The translations under genes and the position numbers were made by a program. Shown here one piece after another: positions 6,770 through 14,002 of a stretch of 23,478 nt of DNA (position 1 is its first letter; the number at the start of each line of letters is the position of its first letter). The notes beneath the pieces were generated by a model that worked only from the letters and a program-made list of their open reading frames with translations, did no database searches and was not told the DNA's origin. This DNA is from JBLNBQ01 sp050260095 (GTDB lineage Bacteria > Bacillota > UBA5301 > DYFA01). The stretch spans positions 1 through 23,478 of the forward strand of contig JBLNBQ010000095.1 in NCBI GenBank assembly GCA_050260095.1, read 5' to 3'.

Positions 6770-8291
6770 CGACGTTCCCTCCCGTGGCTAAGAGCATTAC
6801 CCGTTCCGGTGTGGCGTCGGCCCGGGACAGGATCCCGGCGACGCGGCCTTCGTTCATGACCAGGACCCGGTCGGAGAGGGCGAGCAGCTCAGGAAGGTCT
6901 GAGGAGACCAGGATGATGCCCTTGCCGGCGGCGACCAGCTCGCCGATGAGCCGGTAGATCTCCGCCTTCGCCCGAACGTCGATGCCCCGGGTCGGCTCGC
7001 ACATCACGATGATCTCCGGGTTGGTCGCGAGCCACTTGCCGAGCACGACCTTCTGCTGGTTGCCGCCGCTGAGGTTGCGCACTGGCTGACCCGGTCCCGA
7101 AGCCTTGATCGCGAGGCTTTGGCACTGCGCGCCCACCAAGGCGGCCTCCTTGCGCCGGTCGAGCCAGCCGAACGCGCCGGCGAGCCGCGGCAGCGAGGCG
7201 AGTTCGAGGTTGGCCCCGACCGAGGCCGGAAGCACCAACCCCTCCTCCTTGCGGCTTTCGGGCAACAGGCCCAGCCCGGCCTGGATGGCGGCGCGTGGCG
7301 ACGACAACCGCACCGGACGCCCCCCGACGGCGATGCGCCCGCTGGAGAGCGGCAGCAGGCCGAAGAGCGAGCGGGCCAGGGCATACTGGCCGGCCCCCAT
7401 CAGCCCGCCGACGCCGAGGATCTCGCCGCGCCTCAGCGTGAACGAGATGCCTGACAGGGCGCCGGGGGAAGACAGCGAGTCGACCGAGAGCAGCGGCTCA
7501 CCGAAGGGGACTTCCCGTTTCGGGAACCGCTCCGTCACCTCGCGGCCCACCATGAGCCGGATGACGTTCTCCACGGTGGCCTCGGCCCGCGTCAGGCAGC
7601 CGGCGTTTTCGCCGTCCCGCAGGACCACGATGACGTCGGCCAGGCGAAAGACCTCTTCCAGGCGGTGTGAGATGTAGATCACGGCCGTGCCCTGGGCGCG
7701 GAGTGCGCCGATGATGTCGAAGAGCCGGTCGGTCTCCGCCTCGTTCAGGGCGGCGGTCGGTTCGTCCATCACGATGAGCCGCGCCTTCAGCGTGAGGGCC
7801 CGGGCGATTTCGACGAGCTGTTGTTGGGCGAGCGTCAACTGCCGCACCGGACGCCAGGGGTCGAACTCGCAGCCGAGTCTGGCGAGCGTGGCCCGGGTGT
7901 CGCTGGCGAGGCGGCGACGATCGAGCCAGCCGAAGCGGCCGGTGGGAAGGTTGTAGAGGTACACGTTCTCGGCGACCGACATGTCCTTGACCAGGTTCAG
8001 CTCCTGGTGGATGATGCTGATGCCGAGGCTGCGGGCGATCGCCGGGCTGGAGACTGCGACCGTTGCGCCGTCGACGGTGATTTCGCCCTCGTCGGGCGCG
8101 TAGTTGCCGCCCAGGATCTTGATCAGGGTCGACTTGCCGGCGCCGTTCTCGCCAACGAGCGCGGTGACCGCCCCCCGCGCGACGGACAGGTTCACGCGGG
8201 TCAAGGCACGTACCCCCGGGAACAGTTTGGTGATGCCGCGCATCTCCAGGAACGGGGCCGAACCCAGGGTGCCAGGCTCAGGCGTCGTCAC
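6756..8291 (-). CDS. rbsA: Ribose ABC transporter ATP-binding protein (duplicated NBD)
   Basis: Cytoplasmic ATPase with two tandem nucleotide-binding domains, 511 residues, the normal RbsA/MglA size. NBD1 is complete: Walker A GENGAGKST (residues 47-55), signature LTLAQQQLVEIARAL and Walker B LIVMDEPTAAL. NBD2 has the degenerate P-loop typical of this family (GLMGAGQYAL) and a good signature, LSGGNQQK, from residue 407. Its Walker B, however, reads IIVMCEPTRGID, so residue 431 (codon TGC, 6999-7001) is Cys where Asp is usual. The second site is therefore probably poor in catalysis, with NBD1 hydrolysing. The start is GTG at 8289-8291, overlapping the rbsK stop as GTGA, with GGGGAGGG 7 nt upstream. 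Confidence 0.94.
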   Translation of the reverse strand: MTTPEPGTLGSAPFLEMRGITKLFPGVRALTRVNLSVARGAVTALVGENGAGKSTLIKILGGNYAPDEGEITVDGATVAVSSPAIARSLGISIIHQELNLVKDMSVAENVYLYNLPTGRFGWLDRRRLASDTRATLARLGCEFDPWRPVRQLTLAQQQLVEIARALTLKARLIVMDEPTAALNEAETDRLFDIIGALRAQGTAVIYISHRLEEVFRLADVIVVLRDGENAGCLTRAEATVENVIRLMVGREVTERFPKREVPFGEPLLSVDSLSSPGALSGISFTLRRGEILGVGGLMGAGQYALARSLFGLLPLSSGRIAVGGRPVRLSSPRAAIQAGLGLLPESRKEEGLVLPASVGANLELASLPRLAGAFGWLDRRKEAALVGAQCQSLAIKASGPGQPVRNLSGGNQQKVVLGKWLATNPEIIVMCEPTRGIDVRAKAEIYRLIGELVAAGKGIILVSSDLPELLALSDRVLVMNEGRVAGILSRADATPERVMLLATGGNVDAQR

Positions 8292-9229
8292 GGGCGTACC
8301 CTCCCCTGCATGAAGCCTCTCACCTCGGCAGCGGTCGGCAGGGAGGCTTGCGCGCCGAGCTTGGTGGCGGTGAGCGCGCCGGCCGCCGAAGCGAAGGCCA
8401 GCGCCTCCCGGAGCGGCGTGCCGTTCGCCAGCGCCACGGCGAAGGCGGCGACGAAGCAGTCGCCCGCTGCGGTGGCATCCACCGCCTCCACTGGCCAGGG
8501 CGGCTGGTGAAACGCGCCTTCAGGGCCGGCATAGACCGAGCCCCGGGAGCCGAGCGTGACGATCACCCGGCCATCCCGGCCGGTCCGCAGGGCCTGGGCT
8601 GCAGTGATCGCCTGGTCGATGGTGTCGACGGGGAGCCCGGTCAGCGCCGCAGCTTCGGTTTCGTTCGGAATCACGCAGTCACAGCTGGCCAGGAGTGTTT
8701 CAGGAAGAGCCGCGACGGGCGCCGGGTTGAGGATCACCGTGTGACCGCTGCGGCGGGCGGCGCGCGCCGCGGCCTCCACGGTCTCCAGGGGCACTTCCAA
8801 CTGCAGCAGGAGAATGCCGGCGGCTTCCCCGGCGGCCCGAGTTCCGCCAAGTTCCCGCTCGGCCTGCGCCGGGCTGCATTGGGCATTCGCGCCCGGAACG
8901 ACCACGATCGTGTTTTGACCCGCGTGGTCCACGGTGATCAGCGCCGTGCCGGTGGGAGCGGCGGCAGTCACAGCGATGCCCTCGACGTCCACGCCGTTCG
9001 CCCGAAGTTGGGCCACCAGCCAAGCCCCGGTCTCATCGTCGCCCACGGCGCCGATGTGCCGCACCGCCCCCCCGAGCCGGGCCGCCGCGACGGCCTGGTT
9101 CGCGCCTTTCCCACCCGGAAACCTGTGAAAGCCATTTCCGAAGACCGTCTGTCCACGCTGGGGAAGCTCCGTGCAGGTCACCACCAGGTCAGCGTTGAGA
9201 CTTCCCAGCACCACGATGGGAAGAGACAT
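8288..9229 (-). CDS. rbsK: Ribokinase (PfkB family)
   Basis: Phosphorylates D-ribose to ribose 5-phosphate using ATP, feeding the pentose phosphate pathway. It is 313 residues, as usual. The N-terminal PfkB signature PGGKGANQAVAAARLGG, the sugar-contacting LGSLNADLV near residue 8, and the catalytic-base/anion-hole motif DATAAGDCFVAAFA near residue 253 are all present. The AAGD form is common in ribokinases. The ATG at 9227-9229 shares one base with the TGA of rbsR (TGATG), with a GGAGAGGGGGG tract upstream. The 3' end overlaps rbsA by 4 nt. Product specificity rests on family motifs plus the operon context. Confidence 0.95.
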   Translation of the reverse strand: MSLPIVVLGSLNADLVVTCTELPQRGQTVFGNGFHRFPGGKGANQAVAAARLGGAVRHIGAVGDDETGAWLVAQLRANGVDVEGIAVTAAAPTGTALITVDHAGQNTIVVVPGANAQCSPAQAERELGGTRAAGEAAGILLLQLEVPLETVEAAARAARRSGHTVILNPAPVAALPETLLASCDCVIPNETEAAALTGLPVDTIDQAITAAQALRTGRDGRVIVTLGSRGSVYAGPEGAFHQPPWPVEAVDATAAGDCFVAAFAVALANGTPLREALAFASAAGALTATKLGAQASLPTAAEVRGFMQGRVRP

Positions 9230-10266
9230 CAGGCGCCCCCCTCTCCGTCACTCTCGCTCACGCGAGCCGTGGAGGCGCGGACCGCCAGCGCCGGCGCCAG
9301 AACCACGGTCTTGTATGGACGCTCGGGCTCGGCCAGCCGGCTCACCAGGAGGTCCACGGCTGTGCGCCCCAGTTCGTACGCCGGCTGAGCCACGGTCGTC
9401 AGTTGCGGATACAGGAACCGGGCCAGCGGAATATCATCGTAGCCGACCACCGACGCCTGCGCCGGCACCTCGATGCCAGCCTCGCGCAAAGCCCAGAGCG
9501 CCCCAGCGGCCATCTGGTCGTTGGCGGCGAAGAGCGCAAATTGTCTCTTCTCCCGTTTGGCCGTCAGACGCGGCAAGAGCTGCTTGGTCGCCAGGTAGCC
9601 GCCTTCCATGCTGAAGTCCCCGTAAGCGATGCGGTCGGGCGTCAAGGGCGCGCCGGCTTCGCTCAAACCCGCCAGGGCGCCTTCCAGTCGAGCCTCCGCC
9701 GTGCTGATGCCCTTGGGCCCCGCGACGACGCCGATCCTCCGGTGGCCCAGCGCCAGCAGGTGCTCGATGGCCAGACGTGCCCCGAGCCTGTTGTCGCAGA
9801 CTACCGCGTCGACGGCCTGCTGGCCGACGGCCCGGTCGACGGCGACCAGCGGCAGGCTGTTCTGCAGCGCCTGAAGCTGTTTGCGAGAGAGCGCTGTGCC
9901 CGCCTGGATGACGCCGTCGACCCGCTTCTCCCGCAGCAGCGCCACGTACTCCTGTTCCCGGGACCTTTTCCCATCGGTGTTGCAAAGAATGAGGCTGTGG
10001 CGGGTCGCACTGGCGGCGTCCTCCGCCCCGCGAGCCAGCGCCGGGAAGAAAGGGTTGGCAATGTCGGGTATCACCAGCGCCAGGGCGTGCGTCCGCTTGT
10101 TCACCAAGCTGCGTGCCGCCAGGCTCGGCACGAAATCCAGCTGGGCCGCGGCCTCCTCAACCCGCTGACGCACTCCCGCGCTCGCATATCCCGAGCGGTT
10201 CAGCACCCGCGAGACCGTGGCCGTGGAGACGTTAGCGAGCTTGGCGACCTCGTAGATCGTCGACAC
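9229..10266 (-). CDS. rbsR: LacI-family transcriptional regulator of the ribose operon
   Basis: DNA-binding repressor, 345 residues, expected to release its operator on binding ribose or a derivative. The N-terminal helix-turn-helix STIYEVAKLANVSTATVSRV is classical LacI. A hinge helix (PSLAARSLV) follows, then a periplasmic-binding-protein-like effector domain beginning ALALVIPDIANPFFPALARG. I place the start at GTG 10264-10266, because GGGAG lies 9 nt upstream and the product then begins directly with the HTH. The alternative TTG at 10273-10275 adds three residues but touches the same GGGAG. It is the first gene of the operon, so it probably regulates itself through the palindrome at 10296-10309. 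The name rbsR rests on context. Confidence 0.92.
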   Translation of the reverse strand: MSTIYEVAKLANVSTATVSRVLNRSGYASAGVRQRVEEAAAQLDFVPSLAARSLVNKRTHALALVIPDIANPFFPALARGAEDAASATRHSLILCNTDGKRSREQEYVALLREKRVDGVIQAGTALSRKQLQALQNSLPLVAVDRAVGQQAVDAVVCDNRLGARLAIEHLLALGHRRIGVVAGPKGISTAEARLEGALAGLSEAGAPLTPDRIAYGDFSMEGGYLATKQLLPRLTAKREKRQFALFAANDQMAAGALWALREAGIEVPAQASVVGYDDIPLARFLYPQLTTVAQPAYELGRTAVDLLVSRLAEPERPYKTVVLAPALAVRASTARVSESDGEGGA

Positions 10267-10295
10267 CCCGTCCAACTCCCGTTCGCCCCAGTATG

Positions 10296-10309
10296 TGTAA
10301 CCGGTTACA
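10296..10309. promoter_or_regulatory. LacI-type operator in front of rbsR
   Basis: TGTAACCGGTTACA is a perfect 14-bp palindrome with the central CG and the TG...CA ends of LacI/PurR-family operators. It lies 30 nt upstream of the rbsR start, immediately downstream of a possible -10 box, so a bound repressor would block initiation or early elongation of the whole operon. Confidence 0.85.
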
Positions 10310-10310
10310 T

Positions 10311-10316
10311 GTATTA
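10311..10316 (-). promoter_or_regulatory. Possible -10 box of the rbs operon
   Basis: The minus strand reads TAATAC just upstream of the operator. No convincing -35 hexamer is present at 16-18 nt. The assignment rests on position relative to rbsR and the operator. Confidence 0.35.
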
Positions 10317-10445
10317 GCCATGTGGCCAGCTTAATCCTGCTTAGCCGTCGGAATTTTCGGTGTCGCCCTGAGCAAGCGGTTTTGTCGCCGGAGCCGCGCT
10401 CGGCTCAGTGCTGGGCGGAGGGCTGTGGCCTCATGCTCCTGTGCG

Positions 10446-10479
10446 AAACAAAAGAAGCCACGGCACTTGCCGCAGCTTC
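10446..10479 (-). terminator. Intrinsic terminator of tRNA-Leu
   Basis: On the minus strand GAAGCTGCGGCA (10479-10468) pairs with TGCCGTGGCTTC (10465-10454) with two G-U pairs, followed by TTTTGTTT (10453-10446). It begins 11 nt past the CCA end of the tRNA. It should also stop any transcript reading through from the upstream operon before it reaches the rbsR promoter. Confidence 0.85.
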
Positions 10480-10490
10480 AATCTTGGAGT

Positions 10491-10575
10491 TGGTGCCCGG
10501 GACGAGACTTGAACTCGTACGGTGTTAACCACACGCCCCTCAAACGTGCGCGTCTGCCAGTTCCGCCACCCGGGC
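10491..10575 (-). tRNA. tRNA-Leu, anticodon GAG
   Basis: The full cloverleaf can be drawn on the minus strand. The acceptor stem is GCCCGGG with CCCGGGC, then discriminator A and an encoded CCA (10493-10491). The D arm contains GGCGGAACTGGCAGAC, as in leucine tRNAs. The anticodon stem is CACGT/GCGTG around the loop TTGAGGG, so the anticodon is GAG, reading CTC and CTT. The variable arm is long (class II), and the T arm is ACGAG-TTCAAGT-CTCGT. Length is 85 nt including CCA. It has its own promoter and terminator. Confidence 0.96.
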
Positions 10576-10595
10576 ACTGTTCAATTGCAGACCTA

Positions 10596-10624
10596 ATTAT
10601 AACCGCTGCGCTGGGGCGTGTCAA
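10596..10624 (-). promoter_or_regulatory. Consensus sigma-A promoter of tRNA-Leu
   Basis: The minus strand has TTGACA (10624-10619), exactly 17 nt of spacer, and TATAAT (10601-10596), a perfect match to the housekeeping consensus. The tRNA 5' end is 20 nt beyond the -10 box. The -35 box begins 1 nt after the stop codon of the upstream gene (10628-10626). Confidence 0.92.
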
Positions 10625-10625
10625 G

Positions 10626-11180
10626 CTACTCCCCGGGCGGTTGCGAATCGGACCCGGATAGCCGGGGATCGGACCCCGGTGGCTCGGGGGCGGACCCGGG
10701 CAGGCGGGGATCGGGCGGGGGGCCGGAGGAAGCGTCAGCCCGGCGGTCGGCGAACAGCAGCTGGAAGTAGGGCGCCGCGGCGTAAACGACGAAGGTGCCG
10801 GCGAGGGTCAGGAGCGCGTTGAGGCCGGCGAGGCGTCCGGCATGGGCGAAGGTACGCCAGAGGGTGGTGCTCAGCACGGCGAAGGCCGTGATGTAGGCCC
10901 AGAACTGCCACGTGTCCCGGCGCGGGAGGAAGTTATAGAACAGAGCGAACTGCGGAATCCACGCCAGCAGAAGCCAGAGATCGAGGCTGGCGATGGTGAA
11001 CCGGGTGGGGCTCAGGTGGACGCCGAAGAGGTAGCGCACGACGAAGGCGCCGAGCAGGGGCGCCACCAGCCCGTACACGAAGCCCTCCGGGAAGACGCGC
11101 TGGAGGCGCTCCCGGGGAATCGTCGCCACCATGAAGAGGCTTACCGCGAGGAAGAGGATCGCTTCCGGCGTGATGTCCAC
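10626..11180 (-). CDS. Small multi-pass membrane protein, function unknown (CBO0543-like?)
   Basis: A 184-residue protein with about five hydrophobic helices: near the N-terminus (AILFLAVSLFMVATIP), then GLVAPLLGAFVVRYLFGV, LDLWLLLAWIPQFALFYNF, WAYITAFAVLSTTLW and LNALLTLAGTFVVYAAA. A hydrophilic Pro/Ser/Gly-rich tail follows. The pattern of basic IPRER after helix 1 and the WIP...LFYNFLPRRD segment recalls the CBO0543 family of uncharacterised Firmicute membrane proteins, but this is from memory. I chose GTG 11178-11180, preceded by GGGAGG (10 nt) and AGGAG. An upstream start at 11255 would add 25 residues without a good binding site. It is the last gene of the polA run, 103 bp after pncB, with no terminator before the tRNA-Leu promoter. 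Confidence 0.7.
   Translation of the reverse strand: MDITPEAILFLAVSLFMVATIPRERLQRVFPEGFVYGLVAPLLGAFVVRYLFGVHLSPTRFTIASLDLWLLLAWIPQFALFYNFLPRRDTWQFWAYITAFAVLSTTLWRTFAHAGRLAGLNALLTLAGTFVVYAAAPYFQLLFADRRADASSGPPPDPRLPGSAPEPPGSDPRLSGSDSQPPGE
10632..10715 (-). repeat. 14-residue tandem repeat in a C-terminal tail
   Basis: Two adjacent imperfect 42-bp units encode PDPRLPGSAPEPPG and SDPRLSGSDSQPPG at the hydrophilic end of the membrane protein above. The nine residues DPRL, GS and PPG match between the units. Such GC-rich repeats can gain or lose units by slippage. Confidence 0.6.
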
Positions 11181-11283
11181 CCTGCTCCTACCTCCCTTGG
11201 GCAGGCGGTTGGGCGCCTGCCGCCAGTAGTCTCCGCCAACGCCGGCGCCGGTCATGCACGGGCCAAGGCGGAGCGAGTGGGCC

Positions 11284-12333
11284 TCAGCGGCCCTGCCGGA
11301 GCACCAGCCGCGGGTTGGGCAATTCGCCGGGGAGGCGGCCCCGCTTGGCGATGGGCTTGCCGTCGACCACCTTCAGATCCATCGTGAAGTCGATGGGCGA
11401 GGCGCCGGAGATGTAGCTGCCCACCCCGAAGGCGTCGGCGCCGGCGGCGGAGAGCGCCCGGATGCGGTCGGGCGTCACGCCGCCCGAAACGAAGAGCTTG
11501 ACGTGGGAGTGACCGGCCTGGTCGAGGCGGTAGCGCAGTTCCCGGACGAGTTCCGGGGTTACGCCCCCCCTCTCCCCCGGGGTGTCGAGGCGCACTCCAC
11601 TCAGGGCAGGGCCGAGGACGGACGCGACCCGGAGCGCCTCCTCGGCTTCGTCCTTGAACGTGTCGATCAGGATGACCCTCGGCGCCTCGGGGGGCATGAT
11701 CTCGTGGTAGGCTTTGGCCACCTCCACGGTGTCGCCGACGATGAGGAAGACGGCGTGGGGCACCGTGCCGCTGGGTTCCTGCCCCATCAGCTTGGCGGCG
11801 AGGATGTTGGAGGCGCCGCTGCACCCGCCGACCAGCGCGGCCCGCTCCATCACCGGCGCCACCGCCGGATGGACGTGACGGGAGCCGAAGCAGATGAGCG
11901 GTTTGTCGCCGGCGGCCGCCCGGCACTCGGCGGCGGCGGTTGCCCAGCCCGTCGACGAGGCCAAGAGTCCCAGGATGATCGTCTCGGCGGTGGCAAAGGC
12001 GCCGTAAGGGCCGCGGATGCGCAGGACGACCTCCTTCGGCTGGATCCGCGTGCCTTCAGGCACGGCCTCCACCTCCACCGGCAGGCACGAGAGATAGTTC
12101 AGTGCCTCCTCGACCCCGCAAAGCACGCCTTCGGCCCGGGCGAAGAGTTCCGCCGTGACCGGCGTCTCCTCCCGGTTCAGATGGCGGAGAATCTCCAGGG
12201 TGCGAAGGAAATAAACGTCGGTGGTCTCGCCGGCGAGGATCTCCTCGTGGGTGGCGGAAAAGAGACGGCGCGCACGGTCGACCTTCAGCTCGCGCACGTC
12301 CTCTAGACTGTCAAGGTGCTTCGTATCAGGCAT
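11284..12333 (-). CDS. pncB: Nicotinate phosphoribosyltransferase
   Basis: Joins nicotinate and PRPP (with ATP) to give nicotinate mononucleotide, the entry step of the Preiss-Handler NAD salvage route. At 349 residues it is the short form found in many Firmicutes and archaea, not the ~480-residue pncB2 type. The N-terminal DVYFLRTLEIL, the phosphoribosyl-site FGSRHVHPAV with His153, and the conserved PSGTVPHAVFLIVGDT fit the family. So do the C-terminal barrel strands LFVSGGVTPDRI and GADAFGVGSYIS. GGAGGAG precedes the ATG (12331-12333) by 5 nt. It lies 12 bp after the lytic transglycosylase gene. Confidence 0.93.
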   Translation of the reverse strand: MPDTKHLDSLEDVRELKVDRARRLFSATHEEILAGETTDVYFLRTLEILRHLNREETPVTAELFARAEGVLCGVEEALNYLSCLPVEVEAVPEGTRIQPKEVVLRIRGPYGAFATAETIILGLLASSTGWATAAAECRAAAGDKPLICFGSRHVHPAVAPVMERAALVGGCSGASNILAAKLMGQEPSGTVPHAVFLIVGDTVEVAKAYHEIMPPEAPRVILIDTFKDEAEEALRVASVLGPALSGVRLDTPGERGGVTPELVRELRYRLDQAGHSHVKLFVSGGVTPDRIRALSAAGADAFGVGSYISGASPIDFTMDLKVVDGKPIAKRGRLPGELPNPRLVLRQGR

Positions 12334-12345
12334 GATTTCTCCTCC

Positions 12346-12987
12346 TCACGAAGACGGCCGGCTGCCGCTCGGAAACTCGGGATAGAGGCGCTTGTACCAC
12401 TCCCACGTCGAGAGCACCCGCCGGACGTACGCCCGTGTCTCCGCGTAGGGTATCTGATCTATTTCGTCGCGCCGTCCGCTCCACTCCTTCTGCTGCAGCC
12501 AGGTCGCGACCCGGCCGCGGCCGCTGTTGTAGGCGGCGAGCGTCAGGACCCAGTCTCCCTGGAATTGGTCGCGCAGGGCGCGGAGGTACCAACACCCGTA
12601 GTCTATGTTGACCGCCGGCTCCCGCAGCGCCTCTTCCAAGGTGCTGGGCTCCCCGCCCTTGGCCGGGCGGCGGGCAGCGGAACCCAGGTCGTGCCCGCGC
12701 CGGCTGGCGATCCAGGCGGCCGTCTCCGGCATGAGCTGCATGAGGCCGGTCGCCCCCCGCTCCGATCGGGCCAAGGGGTTGAAAGCACTCTCCACCCTGA
12801 TGACGGCGGCCACCATGTGGGGATCGAGCCGGTACGCCTGGGCGGACTGGACGATGTACCCCGGATAGCGGATGGGGAAGAAAAGGCGCAGCACCGGGCG
12901 GGTGGTCACGGCGGTGGCCGCGGCCAGGAAGGCCACCAGGAACCCCAGCGCGAAGCCGCGGCCGAATCTCCGCCGCCTCCGTCTCAC
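12346..12987 (-). CDS. Membrane-anchored lytic transglycosylase (SLT domain)
   Basis: Cleaves the glycan strands of peptidoglycan with formation of anhydro-muramyl ends. It has 213 residues: a basic N-terminus (seven Arg in the first nine residues), one membrane anchor (about 11-36), then a single SLT (goose-lysozyme-like) domain. The catalytic glutamate is in VIRVESAFNP. ERGATGLMQLMPETA, PAVNIDYGCWYLRALRDQF and TLAAYNSGRGRV are the usual SLT motifs. YAETRAYVRRVLSTW closes the domain as in E. coli Slt70 and Bacillus YjbJ. The start is GTG 12985-12987, sharing GTGA with the mgsA stop. It is commonly found beside coaE in Firmicutes. No separate peptidoglycan-binding domain is present. Confidence 0.93.
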   Translation of the reverse strand: MRRRRRRFGRGFALGFLVAFLAAATAVTTRPVLRLFFPIRYPGYIVQSAQAYRLDPHMVAAVIRVESAFNPLARSERGATGLMQLMPETAAWIASRRGHDLGSAARRPAKGGEPSTLEEALREPAVNIDYGCWYLRALRDQFQGDWVLTLAAYNSGRGRVATWLQQKEWSGRRDEIDQIPYAETRAYVRRVLSTWEWYKRLYPEFPSGSRPSS

Positions 12988-13364
12988 GCCCGGCTCGCCT
13001 CCAACAGGCCGTGCAGAACCAGATCCGCGGTGGCGACGTTGGTCGCCAATGGGACGTTGTGGACGTCGCAGACCCGGAGCAGGGCGCTGACGTCGGGCTC
13101 GTGGGGCTGGGCCGTCAGCGGATCGCGCAGGAAGAGGATGGCGTCCACCTCGCCCGAGGCCACCCGGGCGCCGATCTGCTGGTCGCCGCCGTAGGGACCC
13201 GACTGCATCCGCTCCACCTCAAGGCCAACCTCTTCGATGAGCCGCCGGCCGGTCGTCCCGGTGGCCAGGAGCTTGCACCGGGAGAGCAGTTCCTTGTGCG
13301 TGCGGGCGAATTCGATCATCGCGTTCTTCTTTTCGTCATGAGCGACCAGGGCAATGCGGATCAT
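12984..13364 (-). CDS. mgsA: Methylglyoxal synthase
   Basis: Converts dihydroxyacetone phosphate to methylglyoxal and phosphate, a bypass of lower glycolysis when phosphate is short. It is 126 residues, near the compact Firmicute length. Catalytic features seen: AHDEKK with His9, Asp10 and Lys13; phosphate-binding ATGTTGR; SGPYGGDQQIG with the key Asp61; and FLRDPLTAQPHEPDV with Asp81, His88 and Asp91. I prefer ATG 13362-13364 (GGGAGGAG 10 nt upstream), giving the family start MIRIALVAHD. GTG at 13365-13367 (7 nt) would add one residue. The start lies inside coaE (29-nt overlap) and the stop overlaps the transglycosylase. Confidence 0.94.
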   Translation of the reverse strand: MIRIALVAHDEKKNAMIEFARTHKELLSRCKLLATGTTGRRLIEEVGLEVERMQSGPYGGDQQIGARVASGEVDAILFLRDPLTAQPHEPDVSALLRVCDVHNVPLATNVATADLVLHGLLEASRA

Positions 13365-13953
13365 CACTGGTTATCTCCTCCCACAGCCTTTGCACCTGCA
13401 TTCGGGTGGCTTCCCTGTCACCGGAGTTGTCGATCACGTAGTCGGCGAGCGGCGCCTTGACCGAGAGCGGCCACTGCGCGGCGATCCGCCGGCGGGCCTC
13501 CTCCTCGGTGAGGCCATCGCGCGCCATCACCCGGGCGAGCTGGGTCTCGGGCGGGGCGTAGACGACGGCGATCTTGTCCACCTCGCCAGTAAGGCCCGCC
13601 TCGAAGAGCAGAGGGATGTCGAGCACTACCACCGGCGCCCCCGCCTCCTCCAGGCGCTGCGCCCGCTCGTCCATTAGGCGCCGCACCTCGGGATGGACGA
13701 TCGCCTCGAGGTCGCGCCGGGCCTCCGGGTCGGAGAAGACCAACTGGCCCAGCAGGCGCCGGTCGAGGGCTCCCCCCGGAAGCAGGAAGCGCCGCCCGAA
13801 CCGGTCGACGATCGCCTGCCACGCGGGCGTGAGCGGCACGACCGCCTCCCGGGCCAGCTCGTCCGCGTCCACGACGGCCGCCCCCAGTTCGCCCAGCATC
13901 CGGCTGACCAGCGACTTGCCGCTTCCCAGCCCGCCGGTGAGTCCGAGCCGCAT
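13336..13953 (-). CDS. coaE: Dephospho-CoA kinase
   Basis: Last step of coenzyme A synthesis: phosphorylates the 3'-hydroxyl of the ribose of dephospho-CoA. It has 205 residues, as usual. The P-loop GGLGSGKS is at residues 7-14. The core region has VVDADELAREAV, and the CoA-site segment IVHPEVRRLM follows. VVVLDIPLLFEAGL is a Walker-B-like strand, and the lid has ARDGLTEEEARRRIAAQ. DYVIDNSGDREATRMQV ends the family pattern. AAGGAGG precedes the ATG (13951-13953) by 7 nt. The 3' end overlaps mgsA by 29 nt. It is 49 bp after ytaF. Confidence 0.95.
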   Translation of the reverse strand: MRLGLTGGLGSGKSLVSRMLGELGAAVVDADELAREAVVPLTPAWQAIVDRFGRRFLLPGGALDRRLLGQLVFSDPEARRDLEAIVHPEVRRLMDERAQRLEEAGAPVVVLDIPLLFEAGLTGEVDKIAVVYAPPETQLARVMARDGLTEEEARRRIAAQWPLSVKAPLADYVIDNSGDREATRMQVQRLWEEITSDDPHCPGRS

Positions 13954-14002
13954 CGCCAGACCTCCTTGTGCGGTAGTCGCCGCCTGGCCCGGGCGGTGAC
14001 CA

